64,000 nt of DNA from Boletus sp. NGJ (lineage: Eukaryota; Basidiomycota; Agaricomycetes; Boletales; Boletaceae): NCBI GenBank assembly GCA_019096195.1, contig JAGTXK010000103.1:496001-560000 (forward strand), in the 5' to 3' direction. Below are positions 45,963 through 58,259 of this stretch, one piece after another; the stretch's first letter is position 1, and every line of letters begins with the position of its first letter. A model generated the notes under the pieces. The model searched no databases. It was not told where the DNA came from and saw only the letters and a list, made by a program, of their open reading frames with translations. A program made the position numbers and the translations under genes.

Positions 45963-46359
45963 TGTCATATCCTGTGTAATTCGACAAGTCTAACTCCGGC
46001 ACTCTGTCCATAACTCCAGTGTGTTCTTCCTTGGAGTATGTCCTCATACCCTTGGACTTGTAACACCCTCACTATAGTATTCATATTTCTCCTTTCGTAC
46101 ATAACCTATGCTTCTTCATCTGTCCTAGTCCTGCCTTATAGTTGTCTCTGACCCAGTGTCTGTCTCACTTAGGAGCACTGCTCCGGCAAGGTCCCATCTC
46201 TGTTCCATTACTCATTACACCTTACGAACTCCATTACTAATACCTTCGTTCTGATCATATATAAACCCTCTGTACTACTCCTGTAAAGTTAGTTTGAATA
46301 TCAACTCTGAACACCACTCCTGTCCTCTGTCCGAGTCTCAACAACTCACTCTGATCCTC
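45963..46359 (+). repeat. 5' LTR of Ty3-A
   Basis: Begins TGTCATATCCTGTG and aligns with 51,388-51,778. It contains a TATA-like ATCATATATAAACC near its 3' part. The exact 3' edge is uncertain because homology continues a few bases past a plausible CA end. Confidence 0.8.
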
Positions 46360-47779
46360 GATGGCAAGCTCACTTTGGATGAAAGAAAGCACAGGTTCGA
46401 CAACAAGCTCTGCATGTTCTATGGCCAAGTTGGTTACATGGCAAAGGACTGTCTGAAGTCGACCTCCAGCACATCCAAGGGTTGCACCGCAACCACAACT
46501 CTGGAAACCAAACCGGAGATCTCCACCTTGGAGGCAAAAAAATAATCCGCGACCTCCATGACTCCACACAGACTGGAGGTTGAATTGAACCCACATATGC
46601 AGCTAAGGAGATTCACCTCAATACGTCCACTCTTTCCGACCCCAAATCCCTCATGCCCTCCATCTCCTTGGTCTCCTACCCAATTCCACTAACCCGGTTG
46701 ACCTGCAAGGGTATTCCTTGGATCTTCGGAGATGACTGTCGATCTGCCTTCCTTTTGCTAAAGGAAGCCTTCACCACCGCTCCCATCCTTACCCATTGGG
46801 CTCCCGATGCTCCGATGATCATAGAAACCAACGTCTTCGACTATGCCATCATCAGGATTCTTTCCATCCGTTGTCCAGATGAAGAACTCCGGCCCGTCGC
46901 CTTCTTTTCACGGATGCTCACCGCTCCAGAGCTCAACTATGACACTCATGATAAGGAGCTCCTCGCCATCCACAAGTCTTTCCAGGCTTGGAGGCACTAT
47001 CTCGAAGGCTCCAGCACCCTGATTGACGTCGTCACCGACCACAAGAACCTGGAGTACTTTGCCACTTCGAAACTCCTGATCCACCAGCAAGCCTGGTGGT
47101 CGGAGTTCCTCTCCCAATTCCACATGATCGTCCACTTTCACCCTGGATGACTTGGCATGAAACCTGATGCCCTCACTAGACGCTGGGATGTCTATCCCAA
47201 AGAGGGGGATAAGAACTATGCTGACGTCAATCCACATAATTTCTGCCCCATCTTTACACAGGAACAGCTTGCTTCTTCCCTCCACGCTACCTATCTTGCA
47301 GCTCCAGTACTCTGGGCTAGCACCCTGCTTGATATAGAGCAACTCCACAGCAACATCCTATCTGCACTCCCCTCCGACCCACTTGCCGAACTCCACATGT
47401 CCACTCCCGATCTGGACTCACGCTGGTCAGTTGATGAAGACAGCTTCCTCCATCTCAACAAGTGCATCTATGTCCCCAATGCCAATGACCTCTGAGTCCG
47501 AGTCCTCCAGTACAAACACGGCCATCCCCTCTCTGGACATTTTGGCCAAAATCAGACATTGGAACTTGTATGCCGCGAATACACCTGGCCAAGGATAAGG
47601 ACGTTCGTCAAAGAATATGTCTCCTCCTGCACCACTTGCACCCGCGCAAAGGTTCCAAGACACTGACACTATGGGTTGTTGAAATAACTCCCCATCCCAG
47701 AGAAGCCGTGGAATTCCATCTCTATGGATTTCATTGAGCAACCTGTGGAATTCCATCTCTATGAATTTCATTGAGCAAC

Positions 47780-48799
47780 TGTTACGGTTACTGAAGGGGG
47801 TACATCTTTTCCCCTTCCCTCTCACCTCCCGTAGGACTATGGGACGACCTCTTCTTCGACTCGGACCAGGGATTCCCCCGGGATTCCCCCGCAACCCCGA
47901 CCCAGGCACCGCCCCATCCGGAGCCTACCTTTCTAGGCAGTTATTCGTAACTCCCTTTTTAGGAACCTACCCGTTTGGTATGGACACCGCCTCCCTATTT
48001 CACCTGATACATGCTCTCTTCCTTTTTGACCCGATCATAGACATTGCCTCCTTGGCTATACTCTCTCACACATAGCCCAGTATTCCTACTTTCCCCATTA
48101 GACTCATGCCTTGATCCGTTTATAGTAATCTTTCATCTGCGACTAAACATTACTATATTCGTCACGAAGCCTGCCCTAGATGGGTAAGGCCTATAAATAG
48201 GGACGCGGGCCCTTCATGTAACTCTAACCTAGATCTACACTCCTTCCCATGTAATCTACTGCTTCTCCTGCTAAAGGTTCCACTTCACCTCAGAAGCCTT
48301 CTCCCGCGATCTGGAGGTGCTCACCCTCGTGCTCGTGATAATCTTTCTCATCACTTTGCACCTGTGTGCTGTCGTTGCCGTTACAGGCTTCTAAAGCTTC
48401 AGCAACTCCAATGACCAACAGAGGTTGATCGTCGTCGGTTAGGACTCTGCCACTGACCCAGCAAGCCCGGGACTCCGCCACCGGCACTCGTACATCGGGA
48501 CTTTGCCACCGATACTAGGTCCAGTAAGCCCAAGGAATCAGCAGACGGAAGGCTACTGCTCCTTGGCCTGTGCACCGGTCTGCCCACCCTTCTTATAGGA
48601 TTGGGATTCCATGGTAAATCCAAGACTCCGCCATCGGTCGTAGAGGTAACGAGAGGACTCTACGTAAAGCTAGCAGTTGGTCCCCAGTCAGAGGAAACCA
48701 TTGGGCCTCTGGAGGTTGAGTAATCCCTCAAGTCCTGCTAGTCCTATAATCCAACAGGGGGTTATATGGGAACGTGTCACATTGTTACCCGGCGTAACA
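47780..48799 (+). repeat. Solo LTR of a second family, inserted in Ty3-A
   Basis: Begins TGTTACGG and ends CGTAACA, flanked by a 5-bp duplication GCAAC (47,775-47,779 and 48,800-48,804). The 1,020-bp sequence is related to the LTRs at 55,379 and 60,190, sharing GAAGGGGGTACA near the start and a conserved block of TCCAAGACTCC, GCTAGC and TCCAGCTAGT type near the end. Confidence 0.88.
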
Positions 48800-49337
48800 G
48801 CAACTCCCCTCGTCCTCCGGATTTACCACTATCCTCATCGTCATAGACCGATTATCCAAACAGTGCATTTTCATCCTAACGTATGACATGGTAACATTCC
48901 CGGACTTGGCAAAACTATTCCTACTCCATGTCTTTTCTAAGCACAGAGTTCCCTCTCACATCACCTCCGATTGAGGTTCGGAATTCGTCTCCCACTTCTT
49001 CCGCTCACTTGGGAAAGCTCTCGACATCTGCCTCCACTTTATCTCCGGTTATCATCCTGAAGGAGACGGTCAGACAGAACGGATGAACCAGACGCTCGAA
49101 CAGTACCTCCGCGTGTATTGCAACTACCAGCAAGACAACTGGTCCGAACTCCTCCTGTTAGCGGAGTTTGCATACAACAACGCTCTGAGTGCTACTACTG
49201 GTGTCTCCCCATTCTTCGCCAATAAAGGCTATCATCCCAACGTTACAGTACATCCCGAGCGCAACCTCACCTCTGCTAAAGCCCGCGAATACTCCATTGA
49301 CCTTGATTCCCTCCATGAATACCTCCGTGAAGAGATG

Positions 49338-49855
49338 TGTTACGACTGCCTCGGGTAGAGGTAGGCGTAATCTGAAAGGTGACGAAGACAACTAGTCGAC
49401 GTCGACGAAGGGACGAGTAGCGGGGAGCTACCGGAGACACAGGCACAGGGTCTTCCTGTATGACCAAGGACACGTTAAGCCTTGGGGACGAAGGTGAGCA
49501 GAGCGTCCGTGTCAAGAGTGGGACGAGGACTCGCAGAGATCCGCAGGGAAGATGAGAGTAGATTCAGAAGGAACTACTTGCGGAGCTACAAGTAGTTCTA
49601 TGGTTTATATACGATGGTAGAAAGAACACCATGGAACGTCATGGAACAATGGTTAGTCAGCAATGGAACACGGTGGAACCCTATGGAAAGGAAGGCGGAA
49701 TGGAAGGGGTTCCGTGTTAGGTAAGTAATACAAGGTAACGGGAATGGTGGAGTGCCGGTGCGGAGTCCAACTGCATAGCGGCATCGGGGTGGTTGAGCAA
49801 GAGGGATAACGAGCGAGGAAAAGGGAAAAGGATAGACGTAGTAAGAAATGTAACA
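49338..49855. repeat. Solo LTR of a third family, inserted in Ty3-A
   Basis: Begins TGTTACGACTGCC and ends GAAATGTAACA, flanked by a 5-bp duplication AGATG (49,333-49,337 and 49,856-49,860). At 518 bp it is unlike the other LTRs in the window. Confidence 0.88.
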
Positions 49856-50430
49856 AGATGGCTGCTGCCCAAAAGCGTTACCAAGGACCCGCAGATGCTA
49901 GGCGATCTCCAGCACCAGACTTCAAAGTCAGTGACCCGGTCTTCATGAAAGCCAAGTATTTCCGCTCCACTAGGCCTTCGAAGAAACTCTCCGAGAAGAA
50001 CCTAGGGCCCTATCCAATCATTGCTCAGGCAGGCTCCCACTCCTTCACTCTCCGACTCCCCAAGTCTATGAAGTCTGTTCACCCGGTCTTTCATGTCTCA
50101 CAATTAGAACCCTCCATACCCAACACAATACCTAACCAGGTACAACCTCTGCCACCTCTGGTCGAAGTAGACGGAGAACCAGAGTACGAGGTTTTGGAGA
50201 TCCTTGACTCAAAGATAGACCAACGACACTGGAATTGCAAACTCCTATACCTCATCCATTGGTCAGGATACAAAGGAACAGATGAAGAGACGTCCTGGCT
50301 TCTAGCCACTGAACTCGGCCATGCTTTTGAACTTGTCCACAACTACCATACTTGCTATCTGGACAAACCCAGACCTCACTCCACATGATCGAACACAAAC
50401 TCCATTAAAAAAAAGAAAATAAGTAAACTA

Positions 50431-50913
50431 CTACACTTTTACTTCTTTTTCCTCTCCCTCTTCACTCTCCTCTGCATCCTCTTCTATCACCTCCATGGCC
50501 AATTTGGCCAACTCCACCTCCACTTCCTTCTCCTCCGCTTTCTCTATCTCCTCCTCCTCCTCCTCCTCACTTCCGTACACCTCCTCCACCTTCAACTCCA
50601 CCAGGCGCTCCAGTAGGGAGTTCTGCCAGTTGAGCCGCCTGTTCTGTGACTTCAGGGCATCCCGGATCTCCCGAAGGATCTCCGAGAGCCCCGCCATCGC
50701 TCCCGACCCCACCTCATCTCTGTTGGAGCCGCTAGGCCCTGCCTCGTCCCCTCCTACCCTTCTCCGCTTCCTCTGCCTCTCCGGTTGCTCATTCCCAGGC
50801 TGCCCGCACTTCGCCTTCGCATCGCGGCACTCGACGCATGACTTTGATTTCCCGGGCCTGAGTACACACTCGAGCCCCCGGCGTTCACAGCACGAGCACT
50901 GCTGCTCTGCCAA
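50431..50913 (-). CDS. Antisense zinc-cluster-like frame of Ty3-A
   Basis: A 160-residue open frame lies on the strand opposite to pol, between the chromodomain and the 3' LTR. It has a Cys-rich N-terminus (CSCCERRGLEC, SCVECRDAKAKC), a basic patch (RQRKRRR), a predicted coiled coil (ILREIRDALKSQNRR) and an acidic tail. A second antisense frame (about 51,134-51,340) begins near MSDIDDLINWSDEQ, and Arg/Glu-rich sequence of the same kind lies between the two. Basidiomycete Ty3 elements often carry such an antisense zinc-cluster frame in this position; its role is not known. As part of a fossil element I describe it only as found. Confidence 0.55.
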   Translation of the reverse strand: MAEQQCSCCERRGLECVLRPGKSKSCVECRDAKAKCGQPGNEQPERQRKRRRVGGDEAGPSGSNRDEVGSGAMAGLSEILREIRDALKSQNRRLNWQNSLLERLVELKVEEVYGSEEEEEEEIEKAEEKEVEVELAKLAMEVIEEDAEESEEGEEKEVKV

Positions 50914-51387
50914 TGCCCTCTTCTTCCCTTGTATGACGCTCTGTCGTGCCCGTACCTCCTCTGCCTGTCATTCCATTAGCTCCAATGTCCTCTGGTGCAT
51001 TGTTACTCACCCTTCTGATGGCCTCCTCCTCAGCCTCTCAACGCACCCTTTCCACCTCCTCGCGCGCCTTCCACTCTGCCTCCTCACGTACCCTCCTCTC
51101 CGCCTCCTCCTTCCGGACCTGGATCCTTCTCTTTCACTCGGAGTACTTGGTGTCGCTGAGCTTCTCGTCGTCGTCCTCCTTTTCCAGGAGCTGTTCGTCG
51201 GACCAGTTGATGAGGTCGTCGATGTCGGACATGATAGGGAATAAGGGTAATGCGGAATTGACCAGGGCACACCCTTGCCCTTTATATCCTTTTTTTGGAC
51301 TCCGATTTTTTCCTCCACTCCAATTTTCTTCACTCCGCATTGTCTCTCGCCTAGGCCTTCAGGGGTTCAGGCCTAAGAGGGGGATAC

Positions 51388-51778
51388 TGTCATATCCCGT
51401 ACAATTCGACAAGTCCAACTCCGGCACTCTGTCCATAACTCCAGTGCGTTCTCCCTCGGACTTGTAACACCCTCACTATAGTATTCATATTTCTCCTTTC
51501 GTACATAACCTATGCTTCTTCATCCGTCCTAGTCCTGCCTTATAGTTGTCTCCGACCCAGTGTCTGTCTCGCTTAGGAGCACTGCTCCGGTGAGGTCCCA
51601 TCTCTGTTCCTAATTACTCAGCTACTACTTACTCATTACACCTTACGAACTCCATTAGTAATCTCATTTCCAATCATATATAAACCTTCGCTACTACTCT
51701 TGTAAAGTTAGTTCAAATATCAACTCTGAACACCACTCCTATCCTCTGTCCGAGTCTCGACGACTCACTCCGATCCTC
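51388..51778 (+). repeat. 3' LTR of Ty3-A
   Basis: Begins TGTCATATCCCGTAC after a polypurine tract. It is followed by a short gag-like stretch (SKTSDLTTSLKSGTSDLS), so it may also have served as the 5' LTR of a second, truncated unit. Confidence 0.8.
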
Positions 51779-52171
51779 TGCTCGACTTGATGTTCGACCA
51801 TGTTGAGTCTAAAACCTCTGATCTTACTACGTCCTTGAAATCCGGGACATCGGACTTGAGCAAGGGTGCACCACATAAGGTGAAGCCAAGTCCTGACACC
51901 CTCAAGTAACTCCGGCCCTTCGGAGTTGCATCAGAGTTGTCCATTCTTAACACAAACTGTCTGTATGGGAATGCACGGAGGTGGAATTTTTGGCTGACTG
52001 TTGTTGTCGGTAGGCAGCAGGAAATTCTGAAATCTAGAAACCATATAGGCAGCCAATTTATCAGTATAGGTGATGGCCCAATTGTCAGGAATTTCAGGGG
52101 GGCTCATGGTGAAAGGAAGATCTGAGAGGATCAGGGAAAGCAGGAATTGGGAAAATATATAGAGTGGTAGA

Positions 52172-52394
52172 TTCCCATGGAAACTCATGTTTCAAGTGTT
52201 AGACGAGCCAAGCTGAGCTGCGAAGCAGCAAGGTGAGGTGTTACCAGCAGTAACTCGATAATGCTTTTACCTTGACAAGGGATTACCTTATGGGCCATAG
52301 TAGAGATATTGTCTACTGGTCATATACCACAATGCCAGCTGTGTATAGCCTTAGCTACCACCCTTCCCATGGAAACTCATGTTTCAAGTGTTAG
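52172..52394. repeat. 31-bp perfect direct repeat pair
   Basis: The sequence TTCCCATGGAAACTCATG with its continuation TTTCAAGTGTTAG occurs at 52,172-52,202 and again at 52,364-52,394. The 161 bp between them has no recognisable content. Confidence 0.8.
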
Positions 52395-52484
52395 TCCAGA
52401 TTTGAAGACTCATTCACAGCCGCCAAGGTGAGTAGATTTTGGACAGAACAATGCATTAGCCATAGCATCTCCCCATATTCAAGG

Positions 52485-53100
52485 TGTATCATATGCACCT
52501 TGCTCAGTCTCTTCTGTATCCATTGCACTAGGTCACACTTGCCCTGCTTGATCCTATTGTATGCATCAAGGTAAGTCATGCTTACACTGCTCAGTCCCAT
52601 CACATATATCGGCAAGTGGTCACCCCCACCCTGCTTGGTCCTGCTATATCCATCGAGGTAAGCCACTCTCACACTGCTTAGTCTGGTCAAATGCATTAAG
52701 GTAAGTCACCCCCATGCTTCTCAGTCACACCATATGCATTGAGGTCAGTCACCCCCATATTGCTCAGTCCCATCATATACATCGGCACTTGATCACCTTC
52801 ACCCTGCTCAATCCTACTGTATACATCAAGGTCTGTCATGCTCACACTGCTTGGTGTGGTCGTATCCATTGGTACTTGGTCACCCCCACCCTGCTTGGTC
52901 CCATTGTATGCATTGAGGTTGGCCATGCTCATACTGCTCAGTGTGGTCATATACATCAGTACTTGGTCACCTCCACCCTGCTTGGTGTGGTTGTAACCAT
53001 TGAGGCCAGTCACCCTCACCCTGCTCAGTGTAATCATATACATTGGCCCTTGGTCACTCCCACCCTGCTCAGTCCCATTGTATGCATTGACCTCAATCTT
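52485..53100. repeat. 44-bp minisatellite, about 14 copies
   Basis: Degenerate units of 44 bp, each with CACCCCCACCCTGCTCAGT, a CATATACAT or GTATGCATT core and a GAGGT/GGCACTT end. Alternate units resemble each other more (CCATTGTATGCATTGAGGT against GTGGTCATATACATCAGTAC), hinting at an 88-bp higher-order unit. Long open frames here are a by-product of the repeat. Confidence 0.8.
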
Positions 53101-53329
53101 ACTCACCCCATCAGGGGGCTGTTTCATATCTATCAATCCTTCATCTAGTTACCCTTTCCAGGTCCTTCCATATCCTACATATATGCATGTTAGGCAGGCC
53201 CAGCCATGTCTTATACATCTCATATATCTCAGGCCCGTCACAGTATCATCTGTACATGTTGGGTGTTTTGCAAGCAGGCTCACCATATGCTATGGGTATA
53301 TTTGACTGCATCATGTGTGGAAACCTACC

Positions 53330-56168
53330 TATGGATCTTCTGTAATGACCAACCCCAGAAATCGCTGGAACTCCTTCCCTTTGCAGAGTTCGCTCACAAC
53401 TCTGCCAAACACTCCATAATGGAAAGATCCCCATTCTCCTTGATCCTCGGATATGAACCCAGATCATATCCCCCACTAGGAAAAACTTTCCTCCCAGCCT
53501 TGGAACAACACCTCTCTGGATTAGAGGATGCCTGATCGGAAGTGGAAGCTGCACACAAGCTAGTGCAACAATGAATGAAAGAGAGAACCCTCTCCCATTT
53601 CATACCATGGAAACTTGGAGATAAAGTTTGGCTGGAAGCTAAGAACCTAAAACTGCAGATTCCCTCCCGGAAACTCTCCCCAAAATGAACAGGACCATTT
53701 GAAATCATACAAGTGGTATCATCCGTCTCCTACCGGCTAAAACTCCCCCCCAATTGAAGATCCACAACATATTCCACACCTCTTTATTGTTCTTCTATAA
53801 GGAAACTCCAGAGCATGGACCAAATTACCCTTGACCATGTCCTGAACTGATCGGAACGGAAGAAGAATATGAAGTGGACAGCATTGTTAACCACAAGGGG
53901 ACTACCAGACGAAGGTGATACTTGGTGTACTTGAAAGGATACACTGCTGCCGAGTGGACTTGGAAAACTAAGTCCAACTTGGGAAACGCCAAGAGTATTC
54001 TGAAGAAGTATAAAAAACAGCTCAAACTCTGAGCAAATCCCCATGCCCCAAGATCTCTCTTCCCTCTTGATCACCATCTCATAGGTCCAACATGCCCTGA
54101 TCCAAGCCCGCCTCCAAATACACTACCCTAATCTTGATATTCCCCGATACGCTGGCACCCATGAGCACTTTTGCCACATCAACTACTGCCCATATCACCA
54201 CGTGTACTAGTGAATGGCCCTGACTGCCCTTTCTCAAAGAATCCAACATCTCCCAGTCTTCGCCTGTCATGTCTTCTATGCCACTGTTCTTGAGAGTACC
54301 AAAACCCTTCATGCTCTTGAAGGACTTTCTCTCTTCTCAGCAAATGACACACTAATTCAAGTGACCCACATCTACAAAGTCTATGTGGCCCTTCACACCA
54401 TTTTCGCCAGGACTGCCTAAAGCTCAACAAGTGAGACTTCCTCACAGGGGACCCTCACCGCCACCATTGAACTCCTCTACCTTCTCTACCTCCTCCTTGA
54501 CCTTCTCTACATTGAAGGAATTGATTTCACCATATCCCTACTTCCACCCTCCCTCATCTCTCGAAATCTCCAACACATTCTCTCCATGTTGTCCAATGAA
54601 CAGAGAGAAGTCTTCTTTGCCCCCATAGATCCATCCCCAGGCAACCCACATAGTTGTAGGGCCAGAACTCCATTCCCTTTTCCCACTCAATTAGGAAATT
54701 CAAACATTAACAGAAACTGTGAGGAGACTCCAGGAACAGCTGGATCAGCAATGGAAGACTCAGAGTGAACCCCTGTCGACTCCCCCATCAACACTCCAAA
54801 TGCCTCCCAACAAAGCACCTCCACCATACCAGAACCAGCCATCTCGGAACCACCTCGGTGACTATGCCGAACCAGAACCGTCCTCTTCTCCTTGGGACTC
54901 TCCCATCCTTATACAACCCATATTTCCCCTCCACTGGGAACAGCTACAATGAGGAACCCTCTCTCTCCTGCCCTTCCCTGCACTGAACCCACAAGGGACA
55001 CCCCTCTCGCCAACCATACCAGCACAGTGGATGGTCATCCCAATTCCATGGGATTTGCCAACTGCCCCCCTCCTAACAGTTTTCTCCACTGATTTCAGTG
55101 TTTTGAATGCAGAAGTATATTACATCTACAACCTGACTGCCCTCAATATGCCTGTCCATTCTGTCACGTGGTTGCCCCTGGACATGTGCAATGTCGTTGC
55201 CCCAGATGATGATGCACTTGCTGCAGGATTATGGGACATGGGGCCTCTATCTGTCCCCTAGGAACCCAAGACCATCTACTCGACTCCTCTTGGGATCTCT
55301 TCAACTATCTTGTCAATGATGGAGATAACAGTTCCTGAGGTGGAACTTCAGAACTACAAGGAGGGTAATGTTATGGATAACGAAGGGGGTACATCTTTTT
55401 CCCTCCCTTTCATACTCCCTCCATCCCCAGTCATCGATGACTTGTTGGGAGACCTCTCATTTGACTTCTTGGAGATGACATGGGAAAGCTTCCTCATGGG
55501 AGAATACCTGGCACTCAGCACTTCCCTCAATGACACTGCCTTCTAGAGTGGTGAACAGCCATCTATGAGATCCCAGATCTCTCTGATGGCTATCCTCTCC
55601 ATCCTGTGTCTCTTTCATTTCCTGTTTTACTCTTAACCTATGCTTCATATCAGACACTGCCTCCTCAGCTATGCTCTCTCATACATAGCCTGTATCCCAT
55701 CACTCCTAGCCTCATTTCTGATTTGGTTCTCTTTCCTATTTATAGTAACTCTGCTTATGCCTATCCTAAAGGGGGAAAGCCCTATATATAGTTAGCCGAT
55801 ACCCCTGTATCTCCCAACCTTGATCTACACCAAATCCTGTGTAAATCTACCCAACTCTTGGTTCCACATCACTTCAGACATCTGTGCCCACTCTGGAAGT
55901 GTCTCTTTGCATGCTTAACTAGTGGCAACACCAATGCAGACAGGGTTCTGCACTAATAGGACTGCACCACTATCATCAAAATCCAAGACTCCACCATTGG
56001 TTATAGGAAAATCTCTAACCCCAGGGGAGACTCCACATAAAGCTAGCTGTTGGTCCCTATACCTAGGGAACTTGGGCCTAGGGAGCCATTTGCTCAAGTC
56101 CAGCTAGTCCGGTAATCAACTAGGAGGTCGATTACTCAGGAACGTGTCACAAGTTACTCAGCGTAACA
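53330..56168 (+). mobile_element. Ty3/Gypsy-type remnant (Ty3-B) with 3' LTR, broken fossil
   Basis: Parts seen: an integrase C-terminal region (about 53,340-53,760, FAEFAHNSAKHSIMERSPFS), a chromodomain-like tail (to about 54,030), a long region with a Cys/His zinc-knuckle-like frame (about 55,090-55,200, CPFCHVVAPGHVQC), then an LTR at 55,379-56,168 starting TGTTATGG and ending GTAACA. No 5' LTR, gag, protease or reverse transcriptase was found, so the 5' part is missing. It is broken, with many interruptions. It belongs to the same family as the solo LTRs at 47,780 and 60,190, and divergence from them suggests an old insertion. Confidence 0.75.
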
Positions 56169-56780
56169 GTTGATCTCCCACAGCTGAGACATGTCTTGAA
56201 CGATGATGGACCACAATTTGTTGGAGTAGGTGTCATCACAGATGACTTTGAATGCAAGCATGAGGGCAGATATGAAGAGGTGGTGGCCAGATGATCCCCA
56301 TGCAGTCGGGAATAGTCACTGTAGAAGAATGAGCACAGTGAAAGTGACTGGTGGATGCCTCATCATATGGGGTGCATGGGCTATGAAGTGAGGTAGTTTG
56401 ATTGTTAAATTTGACAATGATGTGAGGTACTTGGGACATGCAAAGAGGTGTGTAATATCTGGCATGTAGCTTGGAGGATTGCTCATGACCATGAAATGGG
56501 TTCTGGTGGTTGGAAGGCAAGGGCTTTGAGGAGGGGACTTGTCAGAATGGATGGAAGATAATAAATGACAAACACAGAATAAGCATATCGTTGCAAGTTT
56601 GATTGAATGGGAGAAAATGTATGGTACAAAACAACTTCTACATAATCTAATAGTACATCAACGGGACATTACTAATACCAGAACAAGATGGTCCAGAATT
56701 CAAAATATCTTCTTCACTCGCTTGCTAGAAACAACTGCTAGACCTTCTGGAGCAGACTTACACTTCCGTGATGTGTACCA

Positions 56781-57640
56781 TCAAGTGTAACACTCATATG
56801 CAGTCTGCATGACAGCATTGCACAGGAAACGAAGGAAGCCACTCTAGGACACCATCAAGGTTCCCATTGTTTGACAGACTTGGTCCATATACTCTGCCTC
56901 TTCGCCATGTGATTCCATCAAGGCAAGGAGTGACATTCTCAGTGCTCTGGACACATCAGTCAGCAATTGGTCGACATCGTCTGTGGAAAGGGAAGGGTGA
57001 AGTAGCTATCTGTAGATTAGAAAACAAGTATAGATGCAAGTTATGGACTTAACCCATGAGCTGAACATTCGCCTTGTTGGTCGACATTGACAATTAGCTT
57101 GCCTTGAGGAGAACACATATATACTTCCAATGATATCCGTGTAATGGATGCCCAAATGAAGTTCCTCCAAATGATTCTTGAGCCATTTTCTTGGACTGTG
57201 GGGTTGAAAGTATTATATTTTATAAGAGGTTTGGCGAGCAGCTATCATGCACAGGGGTCATCCATGGCTAGAGATTTCCACTGGGGAGATTTGTCAACAC
57301 AAAATAGGAATACAAGGTCAATGGTGGGATTTGTGGCAGTGATATCCTTGAGGCAGTCATGGGTTTTAGAGGTGGAGGTGGTGAATGTGACCTCACTGAC
57401 CCACTTTTGGATCATGAGAGGTTTGTCCATATGGTTGACTGCGAAACAGAGGTGAAAATCAGGAATGGCATGTCTGTGACTGTTTTCGACATCCTGCTGA
57501 TGTGGCTTGTCATAGGAGAGGTCCTTATTCAAAAAGATGGGTATGTCATAGTCAATCTGATTGTGACCAAATGTCAATTCAATGTCATCCTCCAAGGTAA
57601 CAGTCGACGTGATCCAGTAACATCAATGCATGCTCTCTGA
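56781..57640 (-). pseudogene. Decayed gene of an uncharacterised Agaricomycete family
   Basis: A 116-codon minus-strand exon (57,595-57,245) reads IDYDIPIFLNKDLSYDKPHQ, HAIPDFHLCFAVNHMDKPLM and IQKWVSEVTFTTSTSKTHDC. About 200 bp further on, another coding stretch reads DDVDQLLTDVSRALRMSLLA and MDQVCQTMGTLMV, then after an in-frame stop SGFLRFLCNAVMQTAYECYT, ending at 56,781. The order recalls a hypothetical protein family expanded in mushroom-forming fungi; I know of no function. The internal stop and an unclear start suggest a pseudogene. Its surroundings are transposon-derived. Confidence 0.45.
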
Positions 57641-58259
57641 CAAGTGAAGAGGACTAATGGGGAGTACTTTGGCAATGTCATTCCTCTTGACCAGCTTTAC
57701 TCCCCTGAAAATTTGGTCCCATGGTTTGGCAAGATCGCAAACACGTGCCTGTCATCCACTAATAGTCATGCAGTAACAGACAAATTCTGGCTCAACAAAT
57801 ATTGGGATAGAGTTTTTTTTCGCACTCTACAACAAGTCTAAGGAGAGGTCAGGATAGCAACCATGCTAAGCAAGTGCGACAAGCCACACTTGCTTAGTCA
57901 CTTAACTGGTTTGCAAACAGTTAAATTTCAATTGACTTCATCATACAAACTCTTTGTATTTAACCATTGTGTCTACACCAACCCCTGCCATTCATGACCA
58001 AGGAATGGCATCCCTCCTGAGGAAATATCTACTATGCCTTCCAAGAAGTTGAGGGTAGCAGCTGTGAGTCCCATTCGTCAAAGCTCAAGGGTGGGCAAGG
58101 GCAGAGATGGTGCCACTGAACAGCTCAAGAAGGTTGGTACCACTGTCACATCCTACTATCAGAAGAAACTGGATGCATTTGTTGCTGCTGGCGAGCTGTG
58201 TAACCCAATGGCTCCAAAAAGCCAAATGTGGACAAATCAGGTAAGCAAGATGTCTCATC

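Larger units (their letters stand above)
45963..51778 (+). mobile_element. Ty3/Gypsy-type LTR retrotransposon with chromodomain (Ty3-A), broken fossil
   Basis: Bounded by two LTRs of about 395 bp (45,963-46,359 and 51,388-51,778) starting TGTCATATCC, with a purine-rich tract (AAGAGGGGGA) before the second. Parts seen in order: a gag zinc-knuckle region (about 46,370-46,545), RNase H (about 46,730-47,150), linker and integrase zinc-binding region (47,157-47,660), integrase core (about 48,800-49,330) and a chromodomain tail (49,861-50,388), plus an antisense frame near the 3' end. Two solo LTRs lie inside it. Much of gag and the reverse transcriptase is absent. It is broken, with at least half a dozen interruptions. 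The LTRs differ by roughly a tenth plus indels, so it is not young. Confidence 0.85.

Noticed and set aside
52485-53100. CRISPR-like array
   Set aside because: Units are contiguous with no unique spacers, and the genome is fungal; it is a minisatellite.
52391-53136. Two minus-strand frames of about 100 and 146 codons as genes
   Set aside because: They are by-products of the 44-bp tandem repeat, whose period is not a multiple of three but rarely makes stops.
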